Shown here piece after piece: positions 27,025-35,916 of a stretch of 64,000 bases of DNA. The notes under the pieces are model-generated. The model was not told where the DNA came from and searched no databases. It saw only the letters and a list, made by a program, of their open reading frames with translations. Both the position numbers and the translations under genes were made by a program. The stretch comes from Neptunicoccus sediminis (GTDB taxonomy: Bacteria > Pseudomonadota > Alphaproteobacteria > Rhodobacterales > Rhodobacteraceae): the NCBI RefSeq assembly GCF_001719615.1, contig NZ_MDVX01000004.1, positions 1-64,000 of the forward strand, given 5' to 3'. Within the stretch, counting starts at the first letter, position 1, and each line of letters starts with the position of its first letter.

Positions 27025-27698
27025 GCGAATTTATCGAATACGACAGTCGGGAGGCTCTGTTTCAGGGACTCGCAGATCGGGTGGAAGACCAGTTGCGCGC
27101 CGCGTTAAAGGCCAAGGGTACTGCGACACTTGCGGTTCCGGGCGGAACCACTCCGGCGCCTTTCTTTCACCGTCTGCGCAGCGCCGATCTGGATTGGTCC
27201 AAGGTCAGGGTGATGCTGACGGACGAACGGTTTGTGCCGGAAACTTCCGAGCGGTCCAATACACGGCTCCTGCGCGAGAATCTGTTGCAGGACAAGGCCG
27301 CTGCCGCAACGCTGGTGCCATTTTATCGGGCGGCTGAGGCACCGGAAGATGTGCTCGACAGTCTGCGCGCGGGGATCGAATCTGCCCTGCCTCTGGATGT
27401 TTGTGTTCTGGGTATGGGCGCGGATATGCACACCGCCAGCATCTTCCCCGAAGCGGACCTGCTGGCAGAGGCATTGGACCCGCAAGCGCCGGTTCTTTTG
27501 CCCATGCGTGCGCCAAATGCGCCCGAACCCCGCCTGACGCTGACAGCCCCTGTATTGCAAGCGGCCAGATCGGTTCATATCCTGATCGCGGGGGCCGATA
27601 AGAAAACCGCCTTTGCACGGGCGCAATCGGCCAATTCACCCCTTGAAGCGCCGGTCCGGATCGTTCAGGAACAAGCTATAACCCATTACGCGGACTAA
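27021..27698 (+). CDS. pgl: 6-phosphogluconolactonase
   Basis: A 225-residue DevB-type lactonase hydrolysing 6-phosphogluconolactone. It shows [14 protein letters not shown] near the start and the signature [20 protein letters not shown], then [15 protein letters not shown]. The ATGA overlap with zwf indicates coupled translation; pgi follows after 11 nt. Confidence 0.95.
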   Translation: MSEFIEYDSREALFQGLADRVEDQLRAALKAKGTATLAVPGGTTPAPFFHRLRSADLDWSKVRVMLTDERFVPETSERSNTRLLRENLLQDKAAAATLVPFYRAAEAPEDVLDSLRAGIESALPLDVCVLGMGADMHTASIFPEADLLAEALDPQAPVLLPMRAPNAPEPRLTLTAPVLQAARSVHILIAGADKKTAFARAQSANSPLEAPVRIVQEQAITHYAD

Positions 27699-27709
27699 GG
27701 AATTATTCT

Positions 27710-29314
27710 ATGACCCTTTGGAAATCCCTGTCGCAAAACCAGAAAACCAACGCCGACCGCTCTATTCTGGGGCTGTTTGACGATCCCGACCGTTTCAAGG
27801 CTTTTTCGGCACAGTGCGGGGATTTGCTGCTGGATTATTCAAAAACCAATCTGGATGCAGAGGCCAAGTCCTTGCTGCTTGAACTGGCAAAATCCGCGGG
27901 CGTTGAAACAAAACGCGACGGAATGTTTGCAGGGCAGGCCATTAACCAGACCGAGGATCGCGCCGTGCTTCACACTGCTTTGCGCAATCTGTCGGGACGG
28001 CCTGTGACCGTGGATGGCAGCGATGTGATGCCAGAGGTGCTTGGCACGCTCAAAGACATGAAAACCTTCGCCCGCCGCTTGCGGGAGGGAGACATCACTT
28101 CGGCCAGTAACGCACCCTTTACCGATGTGGTGAATATCGGGATCGGCGGGTCTGATCTCGGGCCTGTTATGGCAAATATCGCCCTGTCGCCTTATCAGGA
28201 CGGGCCGCGTGTGCATTTTGTGTCAAACGTGGACGGCGCGGATATTCACGACACGCTGAAAGGGCTTGATCCGGCGAGGACACTGCTGATCATCGCGTCC
28301 AAGACCTTCACCACCATTGAAACGATGACCAACGCTGAAACCGGAAAAAAATGGCTGCTACAGGCAGTGCCGGAAGATAAAATCGGGGACCATCTGGCGG
28401 CGCTGTCCACGGCGCGGGATAAAACTGCGCAGTTTGGCATTCCTGAGAACCATGTGTTCGGCTTTGCCGATTGGGTTGGCGGACGCTATTCGGTTTGGGG
28501 GCCAATCGGTCTGTCCTTGATGCTGGCCATCGGGCCCGACGATTTTACGGAATTTCTGCAAGGTGCCGAGGAGATGGACACCCATTTCCGCGAAACACCG
28601 CTGGAGGATAACCTTCCGGTACTGCTTGCGCTGGTGGGGATCTGGCACAACAACATCTGCGGCTATAACACCCGCGCGGTGCTGCCCTATGACCAGCGGC
28701 TTTTGCGGCTTCCGGCCTATCTTCAGCAACTGGATATGGAGAGCAACGGCAAAGGCGTGGATATGGAGGGCAATCCGCTGCCCCGTCACTCCGGCCCGAT
28801 TGTCTGGGGCGAACCCGGCACAAACGGCCAACATGCTTTTTACCAGTTGATCCACCAAGGCACCCGCGTTGTTCCTTGCGAGTTTCTGGTCGCACGACGC
28901 GGCCATGAAAATGAACTGGCCCACCAGCACCGCCTGCTGCTGGCGAATTGCCTCGCCCAGTCCGAGGCGTTGATGATCGGGCGCAGTCTAGACGCGGCCC
29001 GCGAATTGATGCGCGAACAGGGGTTTGAGGGGGCGGAACTGGAAAAACAGGCCGCCCACCGCGTATTTCCGGGCAACCGTCCCAGCGTGACCATGATGTA
29101 TAACATCCTTGACCCGAGAACGCTTGGCAAGATCATCGCGCTGTATGAACACCGCGTGTTTGTGGAAGGGGTGATCTGGGGCATCAACAGCTTTGATCAA
29201 TGGGGGGTGGAACTGGGCAAGGTGCTTGCCACGCGAATGCTGCCCTTGATTGAAGGCGAGGCCACATCCGAAGATAAGGACGGCTCCACCCGCGGATTGC
29301 TTGCAACCCTATAA
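27710..29314 (+). CDS. pgi: Glucose-6-phosphate isomerase
   Basis: A 534-residue isomerase interconverting glucose 6-phosphate and fructose 6-phosphate. Sugar-phosphate-binding motifs are [10 protein letters not shown] and [13 protein letters not shown]; family signatures are [12 protein letters not shown] and [18 protein letters not shown]. It ends the zwf-pgl-pgi operon, where it can return fructose 6-phosphate to zwf for cycling. Confidence 0.97.
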   Translation: MTLWKSLSQNQKTNADRSILGLFDDPDRFKAFSAQCGDLLLDYSKTNLDAEAKSLLLELAKSAGVETKRDGMFAGQAINQTEDRAVLHTALRNLSGRPVTVDGSDVMPEVLGTLKDMKTFARRLREGDITSASNAPFTDVVNIGIGGSDLGPVMANIALSPYQDGPRVHFVSNVDGADIHDTLKGLDPARTLLIIASKTFTTIETMTNAETGKKWLLQAVPEDKIGDHLAALSTARDKTAQFGIPENHVFGFADWVGGRYSVWGPIGLSLMLAIGPDDFTEFLQGAEEMDTHFRETPLEDNLPVLLALVGIWHNNICGYNTRAVLPYDQRLLRLPAYLQQLDMESNGKGVDMEGNPLPRHSGPIVWGEPGTNGQHAFYQLIHQGTRVVPCEFLVARRGHENELAHQHRLLLANCLAQSEALMIGRSLDAARELMREQGFEGAELEKQAAHRVFPGNRPSVTMMYNILDPRTLGKIIALYEHRVFVEGVIWGINSFDQWGVELGKVLATRMLPLIEGEATSEDKDGSTRGLLATL

Positions 29315-29322
29315 TACGGCAA

Positions 29323-29350
29323 AGGCTCCGGCTGATACCAACCGGAGCCT
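29323..29350. terminator. Hairpin between the convergent pgi and fasciclin genes
   Basis: AGGCTCCGG pairs with CCGGAGCCT around a 10-nt loop. It lies 8 nt after the pgi stop. There is no T-run, so it may be an RNA 3'-end stabiliser or a weak terminator. Confidence 0.55.
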
Positions 29351-29392
29351 CCGCTAGACTGCCCGTCATGCGTGCCTGATTATCGTCTTGGA

Positions 29393-29959
29393 TTATTTCG
29401 GCACAAGCACCCCGTTAACCACGTGGATGACGCCGTTCGACTGCATCACATCGGCGGTTGTGACCTTATAGGCATTGCCACTTTCGTCATAGATGAACAC
29501 CTGACCACCGGGGGTCAGTTTTGCCGACAAAGCATCGCCGGACACCGCGTTAAAGTGATAAAACCCGTCTTTGCTTTTCTTGGTGGCTGCGACAATGTCC
29601 GACGCCGTCCATTTGCCGGAAACAACATGTGCTGTCAGAACTTTGGTCAGCATCTCTTTGTTTTCCGGTTTCAACAGCATGTCCACAGTGCCATCGGGCA
29701 GGGCGGCAAAGGCGTCATTGGTCGGGGCAAAGACAGTAAACGGCCCTTCGCCTGCCAGCGTATCCACCAGACCGGCAGCTTTGACAGCGGCGACCAGTGT
29801 GGTGTGATCTGCTGAATTAACCGCATTCTCGACGATGTTCTTGTCCGCAAACATTTCAGCACCGCCCACCATCGGGTTTTTCATGCCATGGCTTTCCGCA
29901 AATGCGGCGCCCCCTGCCAAAAGACCTGCAACCACTGCACCTACCAGAATATTTTTCAC
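29393..29959 (-). CDS. Exported fasciclin (FAS1) domain protein
   Basis: From GTG 29959 (with a strong GGAGAA site) the protein has 188 residues. KNILVGAVVAGLLAGGAAFAES is a signal peptide. A single FAS1 domain follows, with the H1 motif GPFTVFAPTNDAFAALP and the H2 region NGVIHVVNGVLVP. FAS1 proteins are secreted or periplasmic adhesion-type proteins; the precise role is unknown. An earlier ATG at 30052 would put 31 polar residues before the signal peptide. Confidence 0.88.
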   Translation of the reverse strand: MKNILVGAVVAGLLAGGAAFAESHGMKNPMVGGAEMFADKNIVENAVNSADHTTLVAAVKAAGLVDTLAGEGPFTVFAPTNDAFAALPDGTVDMLLKPENKEMLTKVLTAHVVSGKWTASDIVAATKKSKDGFYHFNAVSGDALSAKLTPGGQVFIYDESGNAYKVTTADVMQSNGVIHVVNGVLVPK

Positions 29960-30148
29960 GATTGTTCTCCCTAGATTGAAACGCCATCCATCGGCGTGTT
30001 GTGCAAGGGATACGGAGGCCGGCAAAATGCGGATCGTTTTCGGCGGTAACATGTTTGTGTGGTCGCGTGATCAAGCCGCGCAGCCGCGGTGCAATCACAG
30101 GAAATTTGCGTAAACCCAGCGGTTTAACAGAGACCAAATCGGGGGGAC

Positions 30149-30222
30149 TGGAGCGGGTAACGAGAATCGAACTCGTAACTAAAGCTTGGGAAGCTGCCGT
30201 GATACCTTTTCACCATACCCGC
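30149..30222 (-). tRNA. tRNA-Gly(CCC)
   Basis: The reverse complement folds into a 74-nt tRNA: acceptor stem GCGGGTA with TACCCGC, D arm GTGA/TCAC, T arm ACGAG/CTCGT with loop TTCGATT, and an encoded CCA. The anticodon loop TTCCCAA gives CCC. The anticodon stem GCAGC/GCTTT has one C-U mismatch and a G-U pair at its base, which is unusual; the rest is sound. Confidence 0.9.
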
Positions 30223-30290
30223 TCTGTGAGGGTGATTTAGCGGCTTTGGGGATGGCCGTCAATCGTGGATCGGGGGCTTGGTGCGGGAAA

Positions 30291-30320
30291 CCCTGCACCC
30301 TGTTTTATCAGGATGCAGGG
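30291..30320 (-). terminator. Hairpin terminator of the corrinoid gene cluster
   Basis: CCCTGCA pairs with TGCAGGG, then a C/A mismatch, then CCTG pairs with CAGG around a TTTTAT loop. It lies 15 nt downstream of the activator gene stop on the minus strand. The run after it is only TTT, so strength is uncertain. Confidence 0.65.
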
Positions 30321-30335
30321 CCCAATTATGCGCCG

Positions 30336-32396
30336 TTAGCCGCGTCTGCGCCGGCGTCTGCCGCCGCCACCGCCCGATGCGCTATCGCTTTCGCTGCCGG
30401 TGTTGAAATTCACGTCCGGCAGGGTGACGTGGGTCTCAAGAATCGGGAAGGGCTCTGCGCTGTTGGGAATGGCGCTGGCGTTGACGAAATGCTCTTGGAA
30501 GCGGGGTTCAATTGCGGTTTCGATCTTGTGGATTGCTTTCACGGTTTCCTCAATTTCACGCCGCGCGGCCACATTCAAAAGCGCAATCCGTGCGCCCGTT
30601 CCTGCAGCGTTGCCAGCACTTGTGACCTTTTCCAAGGTACAATCGGGGATCATGCCCAGAACCATCGCGTGTTTGGGCGAGATATGGGCCCCGAATGCGC
30701 CCGCCAGAACGATCCGGTCAACCGTTTCCACGCCAAACTTATCCATCAGCAGCCGCGCACCGGAATATAGCGCTGCCTTGGCCATCTGGATTTCACGGAT
30801 GTCGCGGTTTGTGACCGTGATGCGCGGCCCGCCCTCGGCGGTGCCGTCCCAGACCAGATAGGAATGGGTGCGCCCGTCAAGGAAGCAGCGGTCGGTGCCC
30901 ACCTGCGCGGGGGAGCCGATCAGCCCCGGACCATCCACAATCCCCGCCAGCCGCATTTCCGCGACCATCTCGATGATGCCGGACCCGCAGATGCCGGTTA
31001 TTCCGCTGGACAGGATGCTCTCGGCAAATCCCTCCTCGTCGGACCACAGGTCAGAACCGATGACGCGGAAGCGGGGTTCTTTGGTAACAGGGTCAATTTC
31101 GACCCGTTCAATCGCACCGGGGGCGGCCCGCTGGCCGGATGAAATCTGCGCCCCTTCAAAGGCGGGACCGGTGGGGGAGGAACAGGCAAGCACCTTTTCC
31201 TTATTGCCCAGCAGAATTTCCGCATTGGTGCCCACATCCACCACCAGCACAAGGTCGTCTGATTTATCCGGTGCTTCGGACAGGGCTACGGCCGCGGCAT
31301 CGGCCCCTACATGGCCTGCGATACACGGCAACAGATAGACCCGCGCCGCCGGATGCAGGTTCAACCCCAGTTCCAATGCGCGCAGGGAAATACTGTCGGA
31401 ACTGGCCAGCGCGAATGGTGCCTGACCCAGTTCAAACGGATCAATGCCAAGGAACAGGTGGTGCATCACCGGATTGCACACAAACACCGCGTCCACGATC
31501 AGCGACTGGTCGATGCCCGCTTCGGCCGCGATATTGGTGAACAGGGTGTTCATGCCCTCCCGTACTGCGCGGGTCATTTCCTGTGCGCCGCTTTCGTTCA
31601 TCATAGAATAACTGACACGGCTCATCAGGTCTTCGCCAAAGCGGATCTGCGGGTTCATCAACCCGCTAGAGGCCACCACTTCGCCGGTTTGCAGATCACA
31701 CAGGTGCCCCGCGATGGTGGTAGAGCCAAGATCAACCGCCAGCCCGTAGATGGAGCCTTCGTAAAAGCCGGGCCAGATGTGCATGATCCGCGGGCTGAAC
31801 ATATCATCGCCCAGATGTACGGCGCAGGTGACTTTCCATTCGCCCTTGCGCAGGATCGGCTGCATGGTTGCCAGCACGCCGAGATCGGCCTCCAGATGGG
31901 GCAGGTCCCATTGGTCGCGCAGTGCTTTGACCAGCCGCTCCAGATCGCCGGTAGGGTCGTGCATGTCGGGTTGCTGTACCTCGACAAAGAACAGTTTGGT
32001 GGAGGGGTCCATCACGATGTCCCGCGCCTCGGCCCGTTTGCGCACCACCTGTTTGTGGACCTGACTTTCGGGGGGCACGTCAATCACCACGTCGCCCTGC
32101 ACCTGCGCCTGACAGCCGAGCCTGCGCCCGTCGATCATGCCGCGTTTGGATTTGTAGCGTTCCTCAACCGAATTCCATTCGGACAGGGCGTCATCCTCCA
32201 CGGTGACTCCGTGTTTGGCAAATTCGCCGTAAGAGGGCTGGATCTGGCATTTGGAACAGATACCACGCCCGCCGCAGACACTGTCCAGATCCACACCAAG
32301 CTGTCGTGCCGCGGTCAAAATCGGTGTGCCGACCGCAAACCGCCCCCTTTTGCCGGAGGGGGTGAAAATTACCAGTGGATCGTTCGGAGTGGTCAT
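30336..32396 (-). CDS. Ferredoxin-ASKHA reductive activator of corrinoid proteins (RamA/RACo-like)
   Basis: A 686-residue protein. A plant-type [2Fe-2S] ferredoxin domain (residues 1-105) has Cys41, Cys47, Cys50 and Cys95. A linker region follows, then an ASKHA-fold ATPase (DUF4445) from about 217 (GLAVDLGSTTIAGHL, VVDVGTNAEILLG, GICGSGIIEMV, LAGAFGAHISPKH). RACo/RamA proteins use ATP to drive one-electron reduction of inactive cob(II)alamin back to cob(I)alamin on a partner corrinoid protein. The methyl-THF:corrinoid methyltransferase nearby supports this. The tail (Gly5-Arg6-Gly) matches the tail of that methyltransferase. The corrinoid protein it serves is not in the window. Confidence 0.88.
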   Translation of the reverse strand: MTTPNDPLVIFTPSGKRGRFAVGTPILTAARQLGVDLDSVCGGRGICSKCQIQPSYGEFAKHGVTVEDDALSEWNSVEERYKSKRGMIDGRRLGCQAQVQGDVVIDVPPESQVHKQVVRKRAEARDIVMDPSTKLFFVEVQQPDMHDPTGDLERLVKALRDQWDLPHLEADLGVLATMQPILRKGEWKVTCAVHLGDDMFSPRIMHIWPGFYEGSIYGLAVDLGSTTIAGHLCDLQTGEVVASSGLMNPQIRFGEDLMSRVSYSMMNESGAQEMTRAVREGMNTLFTNIAAEAGIDQSLIVDAVFVCNPVMHHLFLGIDPFELGQAPFALASSDSISLRALELGLNLHPAARVYLLPCIAGHVGADAAAVALSEAPDKSDDLVLVVDVGTNAEILLGNKEKVLACSSPTGPAFEGAQISSGQRAAPGAIERVEIDPVTKEPRFRVIGSDLWSDEEGFAESILSSGITGICGSGIIEMVAEMRLAGIVDGPGLIGSPAQVGTDRCFLDGRTHSYLVWDGTAEGGPRITVTNRDIREIQMAKAALYSGARLLMDKFGVETVDRIVLAGAFGAHISPKHAMVLGMIPDCTLEKVTSAGNAAGTGARIALLNVAARREIEETVKAIHKIETAIEPRFQEHFVNASAIPNSAEPFPILETHVTLPDVNFNTGSESDSASGGGGGRRRRRRG

Positions 32397-32517
32397 GTCA
32401 ATCGGCCTGTTCTACTTGGGAGGAACCAACAGGGCGACAATAGGCAGGTGGCAGGAAATGGAAAGCCAACCCGCGTCAGTTTTGGGCCAATTGCGGCATT
32501 AATTCCGGAAAATCCGG

Positions 32518-33216
32518 TCAGAACAAGGTAATGCCCATAAAGTAAAACACCGCCGGCACCGGCGCGACTGCAAGGGCCAGTGTCAGCAGCGCCCAGACAG
32601 GCCGAAACAGGCGGCTTAGCCCTGCCGAAAAGCAGATGCCGCCGCCGCCGCCCAGCACGATATTTCCCGGAATATTGATCAGGATCGCCAGAAACAGATA
32701 ACGCCAGTTTACAAACAGCGGCCCCAAGGCTCCGGGCAGGCGGGATTTCATTAGGCGGGTGCGTTGCTCCAGATCCAGCGGCTCAGTGTCTTGCACCATG
32801 AGCGCGGTGCGGTGCAGGCCAAACCCTGCCAGAAACCGCGAGAGTACAGGGTAGGGCAGCAAATGCCCGACCAGAAAGGCAAGGGACAGACCGATAAGGG
32901 TAAACAGATACACCAGCGGCGCGATCTTCGCCCCTTGCAGTGCCATTAGCGCAAAGCCGATTTCCACACCGGGAACGAAAGGAACTGCGATAACAAGGGC
33001 ATAGGCCAGCAGGATCAGAAGCAACATCCCCGTCAACATCAGCTTTTTGCCGCCGCTTTCAACCTGTTCGACCTCTTCGCCGAGCCAGTTCACCGCGAAA
33101 TGTAGCGCCAGCGCCAGCACCACGACAAAAATGATCCGCGCCAGCATTCGGCCAACACGCAAAGGGCGTAAGAGGGGTGTCGGATCAGTCACAGGAGGTC
33201 CACTTCTGGACCTCAT
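32518..33216 (-). CDS. Multi-pass membrane protein of unknown function
   Basis: A 232-residue protein with about five to six hydrophobic segments: one near the N-terminus (ARIIFVVVLALALHFAVNWL), two to three in the middle including VPFVPGVEIGFALMALQG, and two at the C-terminus. The VPFVPGVEIG segment recalls the re-entrant region of DedA/TVP38-type proteins, but the match is weak. It lies between the VOC gene (50 nt upstream) and the corrinoid activator gene (121 nt downstream) on the same strand, so it may only share their transcript. The start at 33216 lacks a clear ribosome binding site. Confidence 0.68.
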   Translation of the reverse strand: MRSRSGPPVTDPTPLLRPLRVGRMLARIIFVVVLALALHFAVNWLGEEVEQVESGGKKLMLTGMLLLILLAYALVIAVPFVPGVEIGFALMALQGAKIAPLVYLFTLIGLSLAFLVGHLLPYPVLSRFLAGFGLHRTALMVQDTEPLDLEQRTRLMKSRLPGALGPLFVNWRYLFLAILINIPGNIVLGGGGGICFSAGLSRLFRPVWALLTLALAVAPVPAVFYFMGITLF

Positions 33217-33266
33217 CTACAGGCTCGGGGCCGTGCTGCCAAGCCTGCAGCGTGTTAAACGGTGTG

Positions 33267-33773
33267 TCAGGCGTTAGGCGCACGTCCCGCATCGCGCAGG
33301 GCGTTCAGGTCCAGACGGCTGTTATCCATCGCCAGTTCTCCGTCCCTGTTGCGCGGCCATTCTGCCTGTGGACGGTCCCAATAGAGCTCTATCCCGTTGT
33401 CGTCCGGATCGCGAAAATACAGCGCCTGACTGACCCCGTGATCCGCCGCCCCGTCAAGCGTTATTCCGTGTTTGTCCAGTTGCAACAGCGCCCGCCCCAG
33501 ATCGGCCCGTGTCGGGTAGAGCAGGGCAAGGTGATACAATCCCGCAGCATTCACCGGCGCTGGCGGCTGGTTTTTTGAATGCCAGGTGTTCAGGCCAATG
33601 TGGTGGTGATACCCGCCCGCTGCAACAAACGCCGCCTCTGTGCCATAGCGTTGGGTCAGGGCAAAGCCCAGAACCCCGCAATAGAACGCCAACGCGCGGT
33701 CGAGATCGGATACTTTCAGGTGGACATGGCCGACAGAGGTGCCGGCAGGTGCGGTGTAGGTGTTTGTCATCAT
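33267..33773 (-). CDS. VOC-superfamily protein (catechol 2,3-dioxygenase-like)
   Basis: A 168-residue two-module VOC protein. Metal-ligand positions are seen in VGHVHLKVSDLDRALAFY (His), LYHLALLYP (His) and NGIELYWDR (Glu). This resembles extradiol dioxygenase or glyoxalase-type enzymes acting on an unknown substrate. Two adjacent ATGs at 33773 and 33770 can start it. It lies 111 nt behind the methyltransferase, after a long hairpin, so it may be expressed separately from the upstream part of the cluster. Confidence 0.82.
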   Translation of the reverse strand: MMTNTYTAPAGTSVGHVHLKVSDLDRALAFYCGVLGFALTQRYGTEAAFVAAGGYHHHIGLNTWHSKNQPPAPVNAAGLYHLALLYPTRADLGRALLQLDKHGITLDGAADHGVSQALYFRDPDDNGIELYWDRPQAEWPRNRDGELAMDNSRLDLNALRDAGRAPNA

Positions 33774-33844
33774 CGTCTCGCTTTCGCCGCCTAATCTAAC
33801 CGCAGATTGGGACTGAACAAACAGGCGAAGCAAGAAGAGAGTGT

Positions 33845-33877
33845 TCCGGCCAGCGCAACGATGCCGCGCTGGCCGGA
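33845..33877 (-). terminator. Strong hairpin after the methyltransferase gene
   Basis: A 12-bp perfect stem, TCCGGCCAGCGC pairing with GCGCTGGCCGGA around a 9-nt loop, starts 7 nt after the stop codon on the minus strand. No T-run follows. It may protect the upstream RNA or partly terminate. Confidence 0.6.
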
Positions 33878-33884
33878 GAGTGTA

Positions 33885-34949
33885 TCAGCCGCGACGACGC
33901 CGCCCGCCGGTGCGACGGCCCCGTGCGCCGGCTTCCTGTTCGCCTGCTTTGACGGGCGCTTTGTTGAAGTTGATCCAGTCGCTGCCATGGGCGTCGTTGT
34001 TCATCAACAGGTTGGCTGCGCGGATCGCGGTCATCTCGCTGCCCGGTCCGAATTTGGTAGAACCAAGACCCGTGACCTGTGCAAACAACTCCATGTCCAT
34101 ATCGTCCGGCACGATGATGCCCGCTTCGGCCAGTTCAGCCTTCTTGGCATCCAGTTTGGTCTGGTTGACCGGCGCTGCCACCGGATTCATGATCGCAGAG
34201 GTCATCCCCGCCGCAATTGCCATTGGCAGGAAAGCGTTGTTGACACCGTGACGGTTCGGCAGACCAAAGGATACGTTAGAAGCCCCGCACGTGGTGTTCA
34301 CGCCCAGTTCTTCACGCAGGCGGCGCACCAGTGCAAAGACCTGCAAACCGGCCGTAGCCATCGCGCCAATCGGCATCACCAGCGGATCAACCACGATGTC
34401 ATGGGCGGGAATGCCGAAATCCGCCGCCCGCTCTACGATCTTTTTGGCCACCTCAAAGCGCACATCTGGGTCTTCGGAAATCCCGGTGTCGTCATTGGAA
34501 ATTGCCACAACCGGCACGTTGTACTTCTTAACCAGCGGCAGAACCATCTCAAGCCGGTCTTCCTCGCCGGTGACAGAGTTCAGCAGCGGACGGCCTTCGG
34601 CGGCTTCCAGACCGGCCTTAAGCGCACCGGGAACGGAACTGTCGATACACAAAGGCACGTCTACAAGCCCTTGCACCATTTCCAGAATGGCGCGCATCAG
34701 TGGCGGCTCTGTCTCGTTGGGGTTGGGGTTGGAGTTGTAAACAACCCCTGCGTTAATATCGAGGATATTGGCACCGGCAGCCACCTGCGCGATAGCGTCT
34801 TTTTCAACAGTGGAAAAATCCCCGGCTTCCAGTTCGGCAGCAAGTTTCTTGCGCCCTGTGGGGTTGATCCGCTCTCCGATCACACAGAAGGGTTGATCAA
34901 AGCCGATGATGGCGGTTTTGGTTTTGGATTCGACGACAGTACGGGTCAT
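33885..34949 (-). CDS. Methyltetrahydrofolate:corrinoid methyltransferase
   Basis: A 354-residue protein with a pterin-binding TIM barrel of the MetH/AcsE/CmuB type. Motifs: VIGERINPTGRKKL, GANILDINAGVV, LCIDSSVPGAL, NSVTGEEDR, ISNDDTG, and the NVSFGLPNR region. It should move a methyl group between methyl-THF and a corrinoid protein. There is no cobalamin-binding or homocysteine domain, so partners must be encoded elsewhere. It lies 11 nt after the MetF-like gene. The C-terminus is a Gly/Arg tail (RTGGRRRRG) like that of the activator. It may serve a split methionine synthase or methyl-group catabolism. Confidence 0.9.
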   Translation of the reverse strand: MTRTVVESKTKTAIIGFDQPFCVIGERINPTGRKKLAAELEAGDFSTVEKDAIAQVAAGANILDINAGVVYNSNPNPNETEPPLMRAILEMVQGLVDVPLCIDSSVPGALKAGLEAAEGRPLLNSVTGEEDRLEMVLPLVKKYNVPVVAISNDDTGISEDPDVRFEVAKKIVERAADFGIPAHDIVVDPLVMPIGAMATAGLQVFALVRRLREELGVNTTCGASNVSFGLPNRHGVNNAFLPMAIAAGMTSAIMNPVAAPVNQTKLDAKKAELAEAGIIVPDDMDMELFAQVTGLGSTKFGPGSEMTAIRAANLLMNNDAHGSDWINFNKAPVKAGEQEAGARGRRTGGRRRRG

Positions 34950-34960
34950 TCAATTCGGCC

Positions 34961-35890
34961 TTAGTTTTGTTGCGCGGCGGGCAGGGCGGAGCTTCCGCCA
35001 TGGTCCATTGCCCAAGTTGCGTTTGTTTTAATCCCCCCGAGCGGGAAGAAGTGGACCTGCTCGATGTTGAACTCCGGATTCGCGGCTTTATGGGCCGCCA
35101 GTTCGGACACAATGCCGGTCGGCTCGAACGGCATCAGCAGCTTGGTGACGTCCTTAGCCCGTTTTTGCAAGACCTTCAACGATGGCCCAACGCCGCAGGC
35201 AATGGCGAATTTGATCATGGTTTGCAGCTTGGCCGGCCCTGCGATCCCGATATGAATTGGAATATCAATGCCTTGCGCTTTGAGGTCATTTGCCCATTCG
35301 ATCACCGGCTTGCTGTCGAAACAGAACTGGGTGGCCAGTGCCATCTGTGCATCTGTCCGCTCAGAAAACGCCTGTTTCCAGCTGAGCGCTTCGTTTACGT
35401 TCTTGCGCCCGCCATCGGGATCAATGTCGGTGTTGGGTTCCGGATGGCCGGCGGTGTGCAGGCGTTTGAACCCTGCCTTGTCAAACAATCCTGTCTCCAG
35501 AAGCTGCATGGAACAGTGAAAATCCCCATAGGGTTTCGCCAGGCCACCGGCGAGCACCAGCGCCTGATCGACACCGGCTTCCCCTTGATAGCGTGCAATC
35601 CAGTCCGCAAGCGTAGCCTCGTCCTTGATTATGCGCGCGGGAAAATGGGGCATCGCATCATAGCCTTCGCCCCGCAACCGTTTCGCCGTGGCAACCATAT
35701 CCTCGATCGGGGTACCTTCGATATGGGCGATGTAAACCCGCGTGCCCTTTGGCAGCAAAGCACGGAAATCGTCGATTTTCTCGGCGGTTCGTGGCATAAC
35801 CTCGATCGAATAGCCTTTCAAGAAGGCCTCTATATCGGGGTTCACTTCATCCCGAATGTCGGTTTTCGAACTGAATTTCAAAAGTGCCAT
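34961..35890 (-). CDS. Methylenetetrahydrofolate reductase-like protein (MetF family)
   Basis: From ATG 35890 the protein has 309 residues. MetF landmarks are YSIEVMPRTAEKI (position of the SFEFFPP motif), VLAGGLAKPYGDF, TAGHPEP and ALATQFCFD. It interconverts methylene- and methyl-THF using flavin. Divergence from standard MetF is clear, as in the second MetF type seen with corrinoid methyltransferases. The next gene, 11 nt downstream, uses methyl-THF, so the two form a module. The 'virulence factor' gene is 26 nt upstream. The longer reading frame to 36049 overlaps that gene and is not family-like. Confidence 0.87.
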   Translation of the reverse strand: MALLKFSSKTDIRDEVNPDIEAFLKGYSIEVMPRTAEKIDDFRALLPKGTRVYIAHIEGTPIEDMVATAKRLRGEGYDAMPHFPARIIKDEATLADWIARYQGEAGVDQALVLAGGLAKPYGDFHCSMQLLETGLFDKAGFKRLHTAGHPEPNTDIDPDGGRKNVNEALSWKQAFSERTDAQMALATQFCFDSKPVIEWANDLKAQGIDIPIHIGIAGPAKLQTMIKFAIACGVGPSLKVLQKRAKDVTKLLMPFEPTGIVSELAAHKAANPEFNIEQVHFFPLGGIKTNATWAMDHGGSSALPAAQQN

Positions 35891-35916
35891 GCGCAGTGCT
35901 TTCAAAAGGGGCAGGG

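Noticed and set aside
31311-32531. Plus-strand open frame of about 400 codons opposite the corrinoid activator
   Set aside because: The minus strand encodes an intact ferredoxin-ASKHA protein; the antisense product is His/Gln/Pro-rich with no domain.
33807-34964. Plus-strand open frame opposite the corrinoid methyltransferase
   Set aside because: It is the shadow of a pterin-binding methyltransferase with all family motifs; no ribosome binding site or recognisable protein features.
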